From: Petrolisthes cinctipes
Taxonomy: Eukaryota; Arthropoda; Malacostraca; Decapoda; Porcellanidae
Direction of reading: 5' to 3'
NCBI GenBank assembly: GCA_033782935.1
Contig: JAWQEG010000504.1
Span: 708,501 to 772,500, forward strand
DNA length: 64,000 nucleotides
In this document: positions 27,101 through 36,948 of the stretch, in pieces
Layout of the letters: every line of letters starts with the position of its first letter
How positions within the stretch are numbered: position 1 is the stretch's first letter
The notes under the pieces: model-generated
What the model was told of the DNA's origin: nothing
Databases searched by the model: none
The model's input: only the letters and a program-made list of their open reading frames with translations
Position numbers and translations under genes: made by a program

Positions 27101-27929
27101 TTCATAAGCAACGATAACTCATCAAGCGTGGAGGCCATTCAGGGCGAGTACCCTTACTATGTGCTGGTGGTGTCAACAATCTCTGGTTCTCCATACTATT
27201 GTGGGGGATCGATCATCAAGGCACAATGGATCTTGACTGCTGCTCACTGCTTCTTTGATTCTAATGGGTAGGTATATTAATCAATATTGACATTTCCTAT
27301 TTCTTGTATGGACATGACAGCAACAATCACTTCCTAGCTAAAATCCTGCCAATGGGATTTAGTGGGACACCTTTTGGGAACCCAATGGTTATGTTCACCA
27401 AGTTTTATCTGATTTAAGCTTGCAATTTAGAAGTTTTATGACGCATACACAAACACACAATTACTTTCAATATTATTTACACCCTTCTTTCCCATCTCTT
27501 TCTCTATCTATCTCACAGAACTGAGGCCGAAATTGTAGAAGTGCGTGCAGGGGACATTGAATTGGATATGCTGAACGATTTACCCGTCAAAACCTTCATT
27601 ACACATGAGGATTATTATGAATCGGAAAACAGTGTGGTAAATAAATATAAATTCTTTTTAACATGTTAGCAGTCAGTATTGATATATTATTGTATTTTGA
27701 TTAGCTGTGGAAAACCAATTAGCTTAAAAAACACCTACAACTGCTAATAATCTCAAAGTTTATGTATAGTTATATTTACAAACTCAAAATGATATTTCGT
27801 GATGAGTAAATGGTTCATATAATCTATACTTACTTTTTTATTTTAAGCAGTTTATCTTTTAATTTGCATCATGACTATCAAAAGAAATAACTTACTAAGA
27901 ATGAACTGATGGTAGTCAAATAATTAAGT

Positions 27930-27992
<63 letters not shown>

Positions 27993-29097
27993 CCAGATCA
28001 ATGACGTGGCAGTGATTCAACTGTCAAGCCCTGTTACCTTTTCTACTAGAATGAAACCCATATGTGTGCCACAAGGAATTCTAGTAGACGGGTTTACCAT
28101 TTCCTATCAACCTGCTTGGGGCACGTTTACGGAAGGAAGTGAGTTACATCCATACATACACAAAATTCGTACATTTATGCAATCACACACAGTACTTATA
28201 TATACTAAATCTAACCAATCCTACCGTGAAGCTAGCACTATGTATAAAACGGGTATTGTATTATGTGCTAATAAGCAGCACAACCAACCTATCCTCTCCA
28301 AACATTATCCAACACGGTTTATTTGGACCTAACCCATTCCACTCTAATTCACAGTAATCCTAACAACAGGATGTTATCCCAATCTATTCTAACCAAACCC
28401 TACCCAACTTAAAGAGAGACTTGATGGTAAATTAAAAGACTGTTGACTCCTCCAAATTATCCTAAGAAAGAGAAAACCTCAATGTTAGTGACAGGGGACC
28501 CATTTTGTGGCACAGGTTGGAGGAGTCAGTAGTCCTTCAATTTACCAAAAGGAGTATCTCCTTAACAATTAATATACAACTTCTCACAACAGTCCAGCCA
28601 AACTCAATCATCCAAGGTTCAAAGAAGTATATAGGTACACAAGGATGCTTCAGCCAGATGATAATGCCAATAGATGAAGCCCAGTTTATATGTGGCATAA
28701 CTTCGACGTTCCAGTGTGAGGTATGTATGTTCAATATTATTATCAACATCAGTATAATATAATGACAACGTTGATGCTTAGTAATATTTGCCAAAGACCA
28801 TGGTACATACCATTAAATCTTGCGTGTGCTTGGGTTTTGGATAAACTTTAATGGGGGTCGTGAAGATGATAGCAATGAATTAATTACATACATGGTAACA
28901 CTTCCACTATTTCCACACAGGGTGATATGGGAGGCCCTGTGGTGGTGCAGTTAAATGATTTACAGTGGGTACAAGTCGGCATCGCCAGCTACGCTGAAAT
29001 AGAATGCCCACCTAATGGTGTCAATTATGATGTTGTATACACAAGAGTTGCCTACTACATAGACTGGATCAGTAACAAGACTGGTGGAACTGGCTGA
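9036..29097 (+). CDS. Giant mucin-like protein with four serine-protease-homologue domains
   Basis: This is a secreted polyprotein, by inference, of about 4,530 residues in 22 exons. Exons after the signal exon are 9036-15101; 15512-15692, 15944-16061, 16317-16458, 16787-17040, 17240-19178; 19589-19769, 20021-20138, 20469-20610, 20939-21192, 21392-23336; 23747-23927, 24179-24296, 24625-24766, 25095-25348, 25548-26190; and 27087-27267, 27519-27636, 27997-28138, 28467-28720, 28921-29097. Every junction has GT and AG, and phases agree throughout. The stop TGA is at 29095-29097. Domain order is: Pro/Thr repeats, Thr-rich tract to about residue 2037, SPH1, linker, SPH2, linker, SPH3, short linker, SPH4. 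The acceptor of the fourth exon of each SPH (TAAG at 16786 and equivalents) is chosen for phase; TGACAG 28 bases on is an alternative only with a weaker donor. Separate tandem genes are less likely because units 2-4 have no start or signal exon of their own. Confidence 0.75.
10020..15050 (+). repeat. Higher-order tandem repeat of about 1.7 kb in the Thr-rich exon
   Basis: The simple Thr-codon array is organised in larger units. A distinctive interruption (CCTTTCTCACTACAACTAAA) occurs at 10247, 11951 and 13712, spacing 1704 and 1761. The variants that follow it (ATAGCCTCAACT, the TTTACAACAACTACATCAAC region, the ATCACCAA block) recur in the same order each time. The third copy is shortened towards its end. 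The repeat boundaries are approximate. Confidence 0.75.
15512..17395 (+). CDS. SPH domain 1 (chymotrypsin-fold pseudoprotease), five exons
   Basis: The domain has about 283 residues in exons 15512-15692, 15944-16061, 16317-16458, 16787-17040 and the first 156 bases of 17240-19178. Landmarks in order are NCGEF; GEYPYYVLV; YCGGS; LTAAHC with the triad His; INDVAVIQL with the triad Asp; PICVP; a GCFSQM to YICG Cys pair; FQCEGDMGGP; and VVYTRVAYYIDWI. The nucleophile Ser of GDSGGP is Met, so proteolysis is not expected. Where R-IVGG should stand the sequence has NSSS, so there is no standard activation site. Eight Cys fit the four classical bonds (1-122, 42-58, 168-182, 191-220). Sequons NSS, NVS, NST and NKT suggest N-glycosylation. 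Unit 1 differs from the others by HML versus HRL after ILW. Confidence 0.85.
17396..19178 (+). CDS. Thr-rich linker 2 (same exon as the end of SPH1)
   Basis: About 594 residues run directly on from the last helix of SPH1 (DWISNKTTTS) with no splice site between. The repeat is the same Thr/Ser type as exon 2 but with its own variants, such as HPMSTTT and two internal sub-blocks that resemble each other. It ends SLYY plus one base before the GTAATA donor at 19179. The next exon starts CGAATTGC, restoring the frame as an Ala codon before NCG. Confidence 0.8.
19589..21547 (+). CDS. SPH domain 2
   Basis: Exons 19589-19769, 20021-20138, 20469-20610, 20939-21192 and the first part of 21392-23336 have lengths identical to unit 1 (181, 118, 142, 254). 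The triad His (AAHC) and Asp (NDVAV) are kept and the catalytic Ser is Met (GDMGGP). Introns are nearly identical to those of unit 3, including a 62-base block near 20305-20370 that unit 1 lacks. This points to a recent duplication giving units 2 and 3. Confidence 0.85.
21548..23336 (+). CDS. Thr-rich linker 3
   Basis: About 596 residues, almost the same as linker 2 apart from a few in-frame insertions and deletions in the repeat. An example is an extra block reading PASTTTTT near 22085 and a missing block near 22240. It ends with the same SLYY and phase-1 donor at 23337. Confidence 0.8.
23747..25703 (+). CDS. SPH domain 3
   Basis: Exons 23747-23927, 24179-24296, 24625-24766, 25095-25348 and the start of 25548-26190 repeat the unit-2 structure base for base in length. 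GDMGGP again replaces GDSGGP. Small differences include a Lys in SYAKREC where units 1 and 2 have Glu, and a Phe in SLTFNIQ where the others have Ile. The frame is open through all exons. Confidence 0.85.
25704..26190 (+). CDS. Short Thr-rich linker 4
   Basis: Only about 162 residues, less than a third of linkers 2 and 3. Its variants (TYTTATSK, TKPTITTS) are not seen in the others, so it is not just a truncated copy. It ends with the same SLYY and GTAATA donor at 26191. Confidence 0.8.
26227..26713. mobile_element. Tc1/mariner-like MITE in the intron before SPH domain 4
   Basis: A 487-base insertion interrupts intron sequence that is continuous in units 1-3 (AAGTACATTGG). TA is duplicated at 26225-26226 and 26714-26715. 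The ends are CAGTCGGCAAAAAAA and the inverse of CTGTCGGCAAAAAAA. TA duplication and CAGT ends are the Tc1/mariner signature. A short frame near the left end, MGKRGRVNTLPT then IRDFQDGHR, faintly resembles the N-terminal helix-turn-helix of Tc1 transposases. The rest of a transposase is absent, so it is non-autonomous. Confidence 0.85.
27087..29097 (+). CDS. SPH domain 4 and C-terminus of the polyprotein
   Basis: Exons 27087-27267, 27519-27636, 27997-28138, 28467-28720 and 28921-29097. This domain has the same triad state as the others: His and Asp kept, Ser replaced by Met. Unit-4 marks are ILVDGFTISY (units 1-3: ILIDGFTNSY), SVVLQF (SVALQF) and YAEIEC. After DWISNKT the Thr-rich tail is replaced by GGTG and a TGA stop, which ends the whole protein. 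No transmembrane segment or lipid-anchor signal follows, so a secreted product is inferred. Confidence 0.85.
27935..27988 (+). repeat. (CT)27 polypyrimidine tract at a 3' splice site
   Basis: The pyrimidine tract before the Asp-bearing exon is a pure CT microsatellite in every unit: 11 repeats in unit 1 (16287-16308), 12 in unit 2, 11 in unit 3 and 27 here. It is followed by TTCCACCAG and the exon. In the inverted copy the tract runs straight into the exon and the AG is gone. Confidence 0.85.
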
Positions 29098-30390
29098 GGG
29101 TAATTCTAATTCACTACCACTTCTGCACCTGGAACAGCGGGAAGAGTTAACTATCTCAATTTTAATCCTACCTGGCTGTATCCTACATAGTTAGAATATT
29201 TTTGACCCAAGGAAAATTTGAAGACCAGTGTGAGTGCATACCCACGTACTGTACACAGCTGTCACCGGCCAAAAGCCAGTTACGCCATTGTGTACTGTAC
29301 ATGATGTGAAGCGGGCAGGATGCCTAGTAAATTTCAAAAAAGGAAAATCTTGTATCACAGGGGAACAAACGTTTGTGCACGCACTCCATTCTTTATGGCT
29401 CTTGATATTGAATATTTTGGATTTTCTCACATCATAAACTAAATAATTATATAATGTCTTTCCCATCTTTTTACTTCTCCAAAAGCACTGTCATTATTTA
29501 AAAAAAAATAATCTAACTCATATGTGACACAATATGCCGTGTACTTCTCAGGTTCGATCATTATATATTTTGAATAGCATACAAATAAAAATAGTACCGT
29601 ACTGTCATTTTACTTTCTATGCTGAATCCACACTTGCACTTTTGTTGTTGTTGTTTCTGTTTTTCTTAAAATAGATCGTGACAATTTTGACTGCGCTTTA
29701 TGCATGGATCATTATTAAATTTGGATTTTCTTACATAAAAATTGGGATAAGCAGATTTTATTTTTTTTCCCTAATTCCTTCTCATTCAGGGGACATTTTG
29801 TATTGCCAAACAACGCACTGAAGGCCAGATAAATAGTCGGGTACTTAGACTACTGAAAAGATACAGTGGTATAAGTATATGAGTAATACAGTATGATACA
29901 GTATATATCGTAGATTATTATAATGGGAGACGAACACATAATGATACAAATATTTCAAAATAATTGCAACCATCACTAGAATAGAATAAAAATATAGGAA
30001 AACACAAATGAAAAGAAAAAGTCACAGCTGGATATAGTTTTCCCAATATGTATGTGTAACAAAATATGTACAGTATGTGTAACTAAATACCCAACAACCT
30101 TCATTATAAAATAAAATTGAATATCATAATGTTTATCTTTATTAAACCATATAGTATGTTATCAGTATACTATGCACTCAAATGGTAAAAGAAATGCTGG
30201 TTGCTGAGGCAGTAGTCTCAGTCAGATGTCTCTATGAATGTTTAGTATAAACCAGCAATCAACAGCTCATCGTGGCTTTGATTAATATTTCATGTTTGCA
30301 TTATAACGTTAATGATAGTTAATGAACATAAGTAGATTTGATTGAATGTGGAGTTTGAGAACGTAACCATGTTAATATTTGAACATAAGA
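29098..30390. other. 3' flank of the poly-SPH gene, no further gene
   Basis: AT-rich DNA with no recognised coding region or repeat apart from the polyadenylation signal. Short frames have no family resemblance. Confidence 0.5.
29584..29589 (+). promoter_or_regulatory. Candidate polyadenylation signal AATAAA
   Basis: First canonical AATAAA downstream of the TGA at 29097, giving a 3' untranslated region of about 0.5 kb. Position is the only support. Confidence 0.4.
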
Positions 30391-32545
30391 ATTTAGGAAA
30401 TTGCAGAAGGCCTGTTGGCCCAGTTCTTGGCAGTGGCTCCGGATTTAGACCCATCCCTTTGAGTCCATGTATCTGTCCAACCTATATTTAAAGCCATTCT
30501 GTGTTTTTAAATTTATCCTTTTCTAAAATCTTATTCCACTCGTCTTTTACTCTATTCCCAAATCAATGTTTTCCATATTCGTGTCTAAAACGGTATTAGT
30601 CTAGCTTGAATCCATTTAACCGTGTTCTGTCTTGGCTACTTACTCTTAATACCTTGCTGAAGTCTCCTAAGTTAAACCCTTTTATCCATTTAAATACTTC
30701 GGTCATATCACCTATCACCCAGTTTCTTTCAAGCGAGTGCAGGTTCAGCTTTTTAAGTCTATCTTCATATGGGATATTTCTAACGTTCTGAAATATTTGA
30801 GTCATCCTCCTCTGTAGGCTCTCTAACAAATTGATATCCATCCTGTAAATTGGGCACCAGAAATGGACTGCGTAGTCCAAGTGCAGTCAAACTAAAGCTA
30901 AGTACAGTACGGCTGCAGAATCACCTTATCCGTTCGATTATTAAAGCTTGGTGATATGAATCCTAGTATGTTATTGGCTTTGTTTCTGACATGTATGCAT
31001 TGTTGCCTGGGTTTTAAATCCTAACTAATCATAACTCCCAGATCATTTTCGTATATCGATTGACCTATATCTGTGTTATCTTGTTTGTACAGTATACTGT
31101 TACGTTTGCAGAATTTCCTAAGTTTGACACTTTACATTTATCGACCTAAATTTCATTTGCCATTTATCTGACCAATCGTATATAGTATTAAGATCATTTT
31201 GCAAGGCATGGAATCCACTTCAGAGTTAATGACTCTACCTAATTTTGTGTCGTCTGCAAATTTGCTGAGACTGCTGTTTATGCCAATATCTAAGTCATTT
31301 ACATATAGAATCAATAATAAGGGGCCAAAGACCGATCACTGAGGATCCCCACTCGAGTCAGGGGCCCAATCCGACTTTACTCAGTTAATGCTGACTCTTT
31401 GCCGTTTCCCAGTAAGCCATTGTAACACGTTGCCTCCAATACCATGAGCTATATCAGCCTCTTGTGCGTTACTCTGTCAAAGGCCTTGCTAAAATCTAAG
31501 TATATCATATCGTTGCTACCACTATACACAGTTTGGGCTAATGGTATTTCTGCTAGATTTTCTGTAGTGAATACTGATGTAAATAATTCGTTGAACATGT
31601 CGCACATTTGTTTCTCATCGCTAGTTATTTGTCCCTTTGTTGATTTTAATGGCCCTACTTCTTCCTTGGCCTTTGACTGATATGTCTGATAAAAACCCTT
31701 CGGGGATACCTAATAGACTCTCCAGCTATCTCTATCACATAATTTCTCTTTTGGCCTTTTTAACTTCCCTCTTTATCTGACTCCTGAGATCCCCGAGTCT
31801 GGTTCATAGATGAGGTTCTCCCCTGTTTATCCTTTTATAATTCCCCTTTTCTGGCCAATGATGTATCTTATTCTATTATTGAATAATCTAGGATCATTTT
31901 TACTTTTCCTAAATTGTTTGATGGGTATATACAACAGTTGTGCTCCGTGTAATATATCGGTAAACTGATTTTAGCTGTGCTCCATTTCCGAGGCATCACC
32001 TGAAGCTGTGCATGATTTCTCCTACCTGCCAGATCCTCTGCTAACTCCTGTTCCCCTGGGGACACACCTTCAATCATCTACTCATTGTCTGCAATACTCC
32101 TCAGATATTCCTTCAGTGCCTCCAGTTGACATTCCTAAAGTTGAAGTCTCCTACAATATATACTTTGTCATTTCTCGACGCTTTATTTATTTCCACCCAT
32201 AACAGTCTACTGTTGTCTCTGTCCTAACTCCTAAAATTATATTATCTCTACCATTCTTGATGTCTAGCCATAGTAATTCTGTGTCTTGCCGTGTCTTATT
32301 ATCTGCTTTCTCACAATATTTTCCATTATCTCTAACTTATATTGCTACACCTCCTCCCCTTCTCTGCCTGTGGTCAGCAATGTTCCTAGAACATACCACA
32401 TCAAAAGTATGCCTCATAAATTTCCTATGGTCAGACCTGGCAATATTGACATAGGCTCTTTCTCCTCGTATGTGAATAGCTGTTTAAACTATGAATTCGG
32501 CCTCATACCTTTTCACCACAGGTATGCATTAACTTGTGAGTAAAA
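30391..32545 (-). pseudogene. CR1-like LINE reverse transcriptase, heavily decayed
   Basis: On the minus strand the reverse transcriptase core FADDTKLG lies at about 31240-31260, preceded by a GPLLLILYVNDL block near 31310-31340. The C-terminal 'LESLQRRMTQIFQN..IPYEDRLKKL..LERNWVIGDM' block lies at 30880-30600; this tail is characteristic of CR1/L2-type non-LTR elements. Many stops and frameshifts separate the recognisable blocks, so no function remains. The 5' part is lost; the 3' end is near 30391-30480. No RNase H domain is seen, unlike the LINEs at 35-43 kb. Confidence 0.75.
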
Positions 32546-33230
32546 CACATTCTTATTTTAGATAAGAAAAACTGTGAACACTGTGAAGTAGATTTTGCCT
32601 TAAATGTAGGTATTTCTAGCACCGGTTTCTACAATGCCGTACTCAACATCCATCAACTTTCATCTCTCAGGAAGCATTCAAGATAAACTATGCAATCATT
32701 TTTACATCAATTTGTGTGTGTGTGTGTTTTTTTTGTGTTTTTTTTTTTTTTGGGGGGGGGCATCATTTTGGTATGTTAAGATTTGATGTTTTTTTTAAAT
32801 TAATTGTCGGAATTGCACTATTGCCACTGAAGGATGCCCTGGTTAGAACCCAACGAAGCCAAGGTTAGGATCAAAGAATGCTAAAGTTAGGCCCAAAGGA
32901 TGCTAAGGTGAGGCTAGAAGAAAACCCTTGTCTAGGTTAGGTTAGGTCAAGTAAAGTTGGTTAGTCTGATTTCAAAAATTCTTAACCATATTTATTTTAT
33001 ATGATCAATTGAATTTACCCTAATTTCGTGGAAATCTTCCCGAGATGTGCACAAATCCCAAGATCTTGGTTATTTCCCCAAATCTTGGGCTGTTCCCCAG
33101 ATCTTGGGATTTCACCACTAAATCATGTCAATACTTGGCTCGGAATTTCAATTTTCGACATTTATGCTTGTTCATTTAAAAACTTGGCTTGGAATTTATA
33201 TTTTAGACATTCAAGGCTGATCATGAATTC
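32546..33230. other. Intergenic, T/G homopolymer block and a hairpin
   Basis: No gene is seen. A T-run then G-run lies at 32727-32760. A short inverted repeat (AAATCCCAAGATCTTGG with its inverse) occurs at about 33053-33112. Confidence 0.5.
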
Positions 33231-35400
33231 AATCCCCCCACCCCCACCCCCACGGGAATTGCCTTGATGTGGTAGGAGGGCTTGCGTGTCTCTGAGACCT
33301 GGCGAGCTAGAGTAGAGGGGACTCCAGCCCCTGCTCTGGGGGGAGAGAGCTTCCCATTATAGTAAGGGCGCCAGACTAAATGGTTCCCATGCAATAGCCT
33401 GCCAGTACGAGCTAACAGTGCTTCCCTCTAGGGGCCGTCCTGTGTTGGATGGTTGGGTATTGGGGAAGGGGGTCACAGCACCGTTGTGGGCAAACTTTCG
33501 AGCCATTGGGGCTGCTCTTCAAAACGAGTGGCCTCGTGGGGGAAGAAGTACACCGCCCACGGTGACCAGCGCTTGGTCCCCTCATCTGCCCAGTAGGTAG
33601 TAGCTCTTGGCTCCTGGGGCCATTTTATTAATAACAATGTCTTATAGATAACAAAAAAACTCATTCTTTTCCTCGAGCGGCGGTCGACCAGGCCCTCGAG
33701 ACGTCACTCTCTGGTCGTGGTGATATGCAGAAGACTGCAAATAAGAGAGGATCTAAGCAGGTCGGGTGTTGTGTCGACGAACCCTATTAGCGGTTTGGAC
33801 ACGTTAATGTTGTTGAATGTACAGTCGCAGACAATAATAATCATCAACATTGGGGTGGCACATGTAAACGTTTGACAGCTTCCCTCTGTTGCTAAGTTGA
33901 GAAACTTTATAATTAATAGGTTAACTACCATCCTCTATTTCACTACAAGCGATTACTGATTATTCAAACAACTACATAGTAAGATAACGTGAAAACATTA
34001 GATAGCCATTTGTTTGAGTTACCTATATGTGGATTATTATTATTGTCCGAGACTGTACTTGCATCCCTTTCCTATGACGCTATCCACTCCATTTTCAAGT
34101 GTTTTGGAGTGGTTCTTCGTATCCGAATCACTTATGACAGTGACTGTAGGTCTAATCAGTGCTATATTACTTTCAATACAAATGCTGCTGCCAGAGCAGC
34201 TTCTGAAGCAAAAGATTCTCTGACTGTGGGAGATACTCACTGTAAGGTTCAGATGATGCGGTCGACAAAGGTAGTTGACAGTGACAATGACTACTGCCCT
34301 AACATCTTTGATGACTCTGTAGAGCATGTCCAAAAGGAACGTCGGGTTCCTACACCCTTTTGGTTTGTGGCTTACTACAGGGAGGGACGGACATGGTAAC
34401 CTTATCCATGCTTCTAGTTATCTGGAGAAAGATATTGAAATACTACCGATGGGCCACATACAAAAATACTGTAAGGGTGTATTAATCAGATCCAAAGATC
34501 TTACACAGGCCATGATGCTCCTCAATCTCCCCTGTCATTCTGATGGCATGTTTGAATCCATTAAACCACATCGAACATTTAGTTAGAGCAAGGGGCGTAT
34601 ATATAATGAGGACCTGTATGAATTCTCAGAAGAGGACATTCTCGCTATGTGCCCAGATAGTGTCCAACGAGTATCAAAGATGAAGGGCAGTAAAAATATG
34701 ATCATCCTCACTTTCTATGGCTCGCATATCCCAGATCGCATTAACATTAACCCCACCTCTTTTGAGGTGAAGCCTTTTGTTGAGCATCTTTTGCAGTGTT
34801 TCTGTTATGAGTTTGGTCATGGGAGGAGGAACTGCAACAACCTTTGAAACATTTTTTGAAACATTTATTAATAGCCAATTAAGTGCAGTTACATATGTTT
34901 TGATGTATGTATCAAGGCCAGCCTTTTTATAAGCATATGCTTTTCAGGCAAAGTGAGGACAAAAGATTCATAAAAAAACACACAGAAATAATGCAATAAT
35001 ATTAGTGAAACAATTAATATTTAAAAGACAAACCACTAAACACTAACTAGAAAATACAATAGTAGTATATACAATATATAAAAGAAGCTAGGCAAAATCA
35101 ATACACAATAATAAAAGAGAAAAACCAAAATAAATAAATAAAGATAGATGAAAAGCAAAATAAATAAGACACAAAGTTCCCGGTGTTGTAATTGTTCTTC
35201 TCTTGACTCACATCTTACTTCTGAGTGTCAGTCAGAGAGTTACTTTTTTTGCTGCAGGGATGCTCACCCCTTACGTTCTCGCCAGTGTAAGATGTACAGC
35301 TCCGGACAGACCAAACAACAACACCCCATCCATCAGCGACTTGGTTTGGGTCTCATTGGATCTGGCAACAGTTGCAGGTGGAGGGAGGGGGGATGTTAGT
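33231..35400 (+). pseudogene. LINE 5' leader and broken ORF1 (RRM-like plus zinc knuckles)
   Basis: A GC-rich leader (33240-33720), unlike the AT-rich flanks, is followed by a gag-like ORF1 in pieces. The part at 33989-34399 includes IRITYDSDCRSNQCYITFNT, resembling the RRM-type fold of non-LTR ORF1 proteins. The frame shifts at about 34340 and continues to about 34586, with a stop at 34582, and again at 34647-34847. A 300-base A-rich stretch (34850-35150) interrupts it. At 35163-35330 a Cys/His-rich block (RCCNCSSLDSHLTSEC, then FFCCRDAHPLRSRQC) fits two degenerate CCHC knuckles. No reverse transcriptase follows on this strand. It is a dead 5' half of a LINE, possibly of the same broad group as the RNase-H LINEs beside it. 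Confidence 0.6.
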
Positions 35401-36395
35401 GGGATTATGATTTATTTATAGATGCCACTAGGGATCTGGTGGCGCAAAAGCAATAGTCATATACCGCCCAACATAAAATGGTCATCTACATCATTATTGA
35501 AACATGTACAAACATTAAATAATTTTTACTACCCTGAAAGGGAGAAGCAGCATGAATAAAAGTCACATCTTCCAAAAATAATAGTTTAATAAAATAACCT
35601 ATGGTACTTAAGTTAAATATATAAAGGAATTAAAATATAAACGAAAGAAACAAACTTTACCTACCTAAAAATGAATAGCCATAAATATAATAAAATTCAC
35701 GATTTGTGGAGGAGACCAGCCTCCTCCACATAGGAGAGGGTGTTCCCTCCCACACTACAAGCTTCCTCCCCAAGGACCTGGCAGAGACTGTAAGAACCGT
35801 CACCCACCCGGTACTCGGAGAGGTGCATACGACGAAGGTCTCCATGGCTGGGACACTCAGCAAGATGATGCCTCACTGTCAGGGGGACCAGACAATCATC
35901 ACAGTAGGGAGGGGGAGCTCTCTCCATTAAAAACCCATAAGTCAATAGTGTGTGGCCAATACGGAGATGGGCAAGAGCCGTCTCCCACCGGCTGGACAGG
36001 CCACTGTAGCTCCACAAACCAAGGCGCTGGTGGATACTGCGGAGCTTGTTAGCCCCAACAGCATCCCATCTGTCCTGCCAGCGGGAACGAACGGCAGTAT
36101 CTATGTAGGATCGAAGGCCCACTGCAGGAACGGGATGACGCCTAGCAGGAGGCCGAGAACTGGAGACTGTAGCCTTAGCCAGGGCGTCAGCCCGCTCATT
36201 CCCACTGACACCCACATGAGCCGGGAACCAACAAAATGTAACTCTGTGGCCACGACGACCCAGGAGGATAAGCCACTCGAGAATGGCCAACACCAGGGGA
36301 TGGGAAGAGTTAAAATTGCACAAGGCCTGCAAGGCACTACAGAAATCGCTAAAAATAGTAAAAGAAGGCTGAGGGAGAGTAAAAATCACTTGGAG
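35401..36395 (-). pseudogene. LINE RNase H and 3' end, 5'-truncated copy
   Basis: Minus-strand frame 36389-35697 encodes IFSDFCSALQAL, CWFPAHVGVSGNERADALAKA, and a long C-terminus with YCDDCLVPLTVRHHLAEC, a CCHC-type zinc-like motif. This is the last third of an RNase-H-bearing LINE ORF2 (Jockey/I-like). The 3' end continues to about 35425, where CTGGTGGCGCAAAAGC matches the end of the related copy at 42540. The reverse transcriptase is missing, as expected for a 5'-truncated insertion. The frame is open over 230 residues, so it is younger than its neighbours. Confidence 0.75.
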
Positions 36396-36948
36396 GTGTA
36401 ACGTCCCTCCTATCCACAGTTATAAAGATTTAACTTTGGTCAAAAGGTATGAATAATAACGGTGGAGAGGAGGTTAGTCACGAAAGAGATTTGAAGAGTT
36501 GATTTTAAAAGAACAAAAGTGAATTTAAGGTTTATTATTATGAATTTCCAGTTAACTTGAACAATAGTTCCCTCAACAACATTTACACATTGAGCAATGA
36601 TATCCTGAATCCCAACATAAACCAAGAGTAAATAATATTAACAAGAAGAACAAAATGAAATACTCTTCCCCTTCCAAAACACAGTCAGTGTTATCCCTAT
36701 CTATGGTACACATAAAATATATGCAATACAGATATAAAATGAGGAGACAACTTTACCAAGTTGAGAACTAGAGTACAATCCTTGCTCGTCTACTCCCGCT
36801 CCACTCTGTACCTCTCGGGTAAGAGAACACACCTCACTGTTGTATGGATGAGGCTGATTAAGAGCTTGCTTGTTGGATTTATTGGCTATCCACCAATGGC
36901 ATATAGCCAAAAGTCATTAAGCCAATGATTCCATTTTATTATATCAAT
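36396..36948. other. Spacer between LINE fragments
   Basis: AT-rich DNA, probably 3' untranslated sequence of the LINE at 36949-39700. Nothing else recognised. Confidence 0.4.

Noticed and set aside
32920..32960. Possible (TTAGG)n telomeric repeat
   Set aside because: Only two units (GGTTAGGTTAGG) in ordinary sequence.
35952..36401. Plus-strand 149-residue frame
   Set aside because: It is the antisense of the LINE RNase H region, which has clear motifs on the minus strand.
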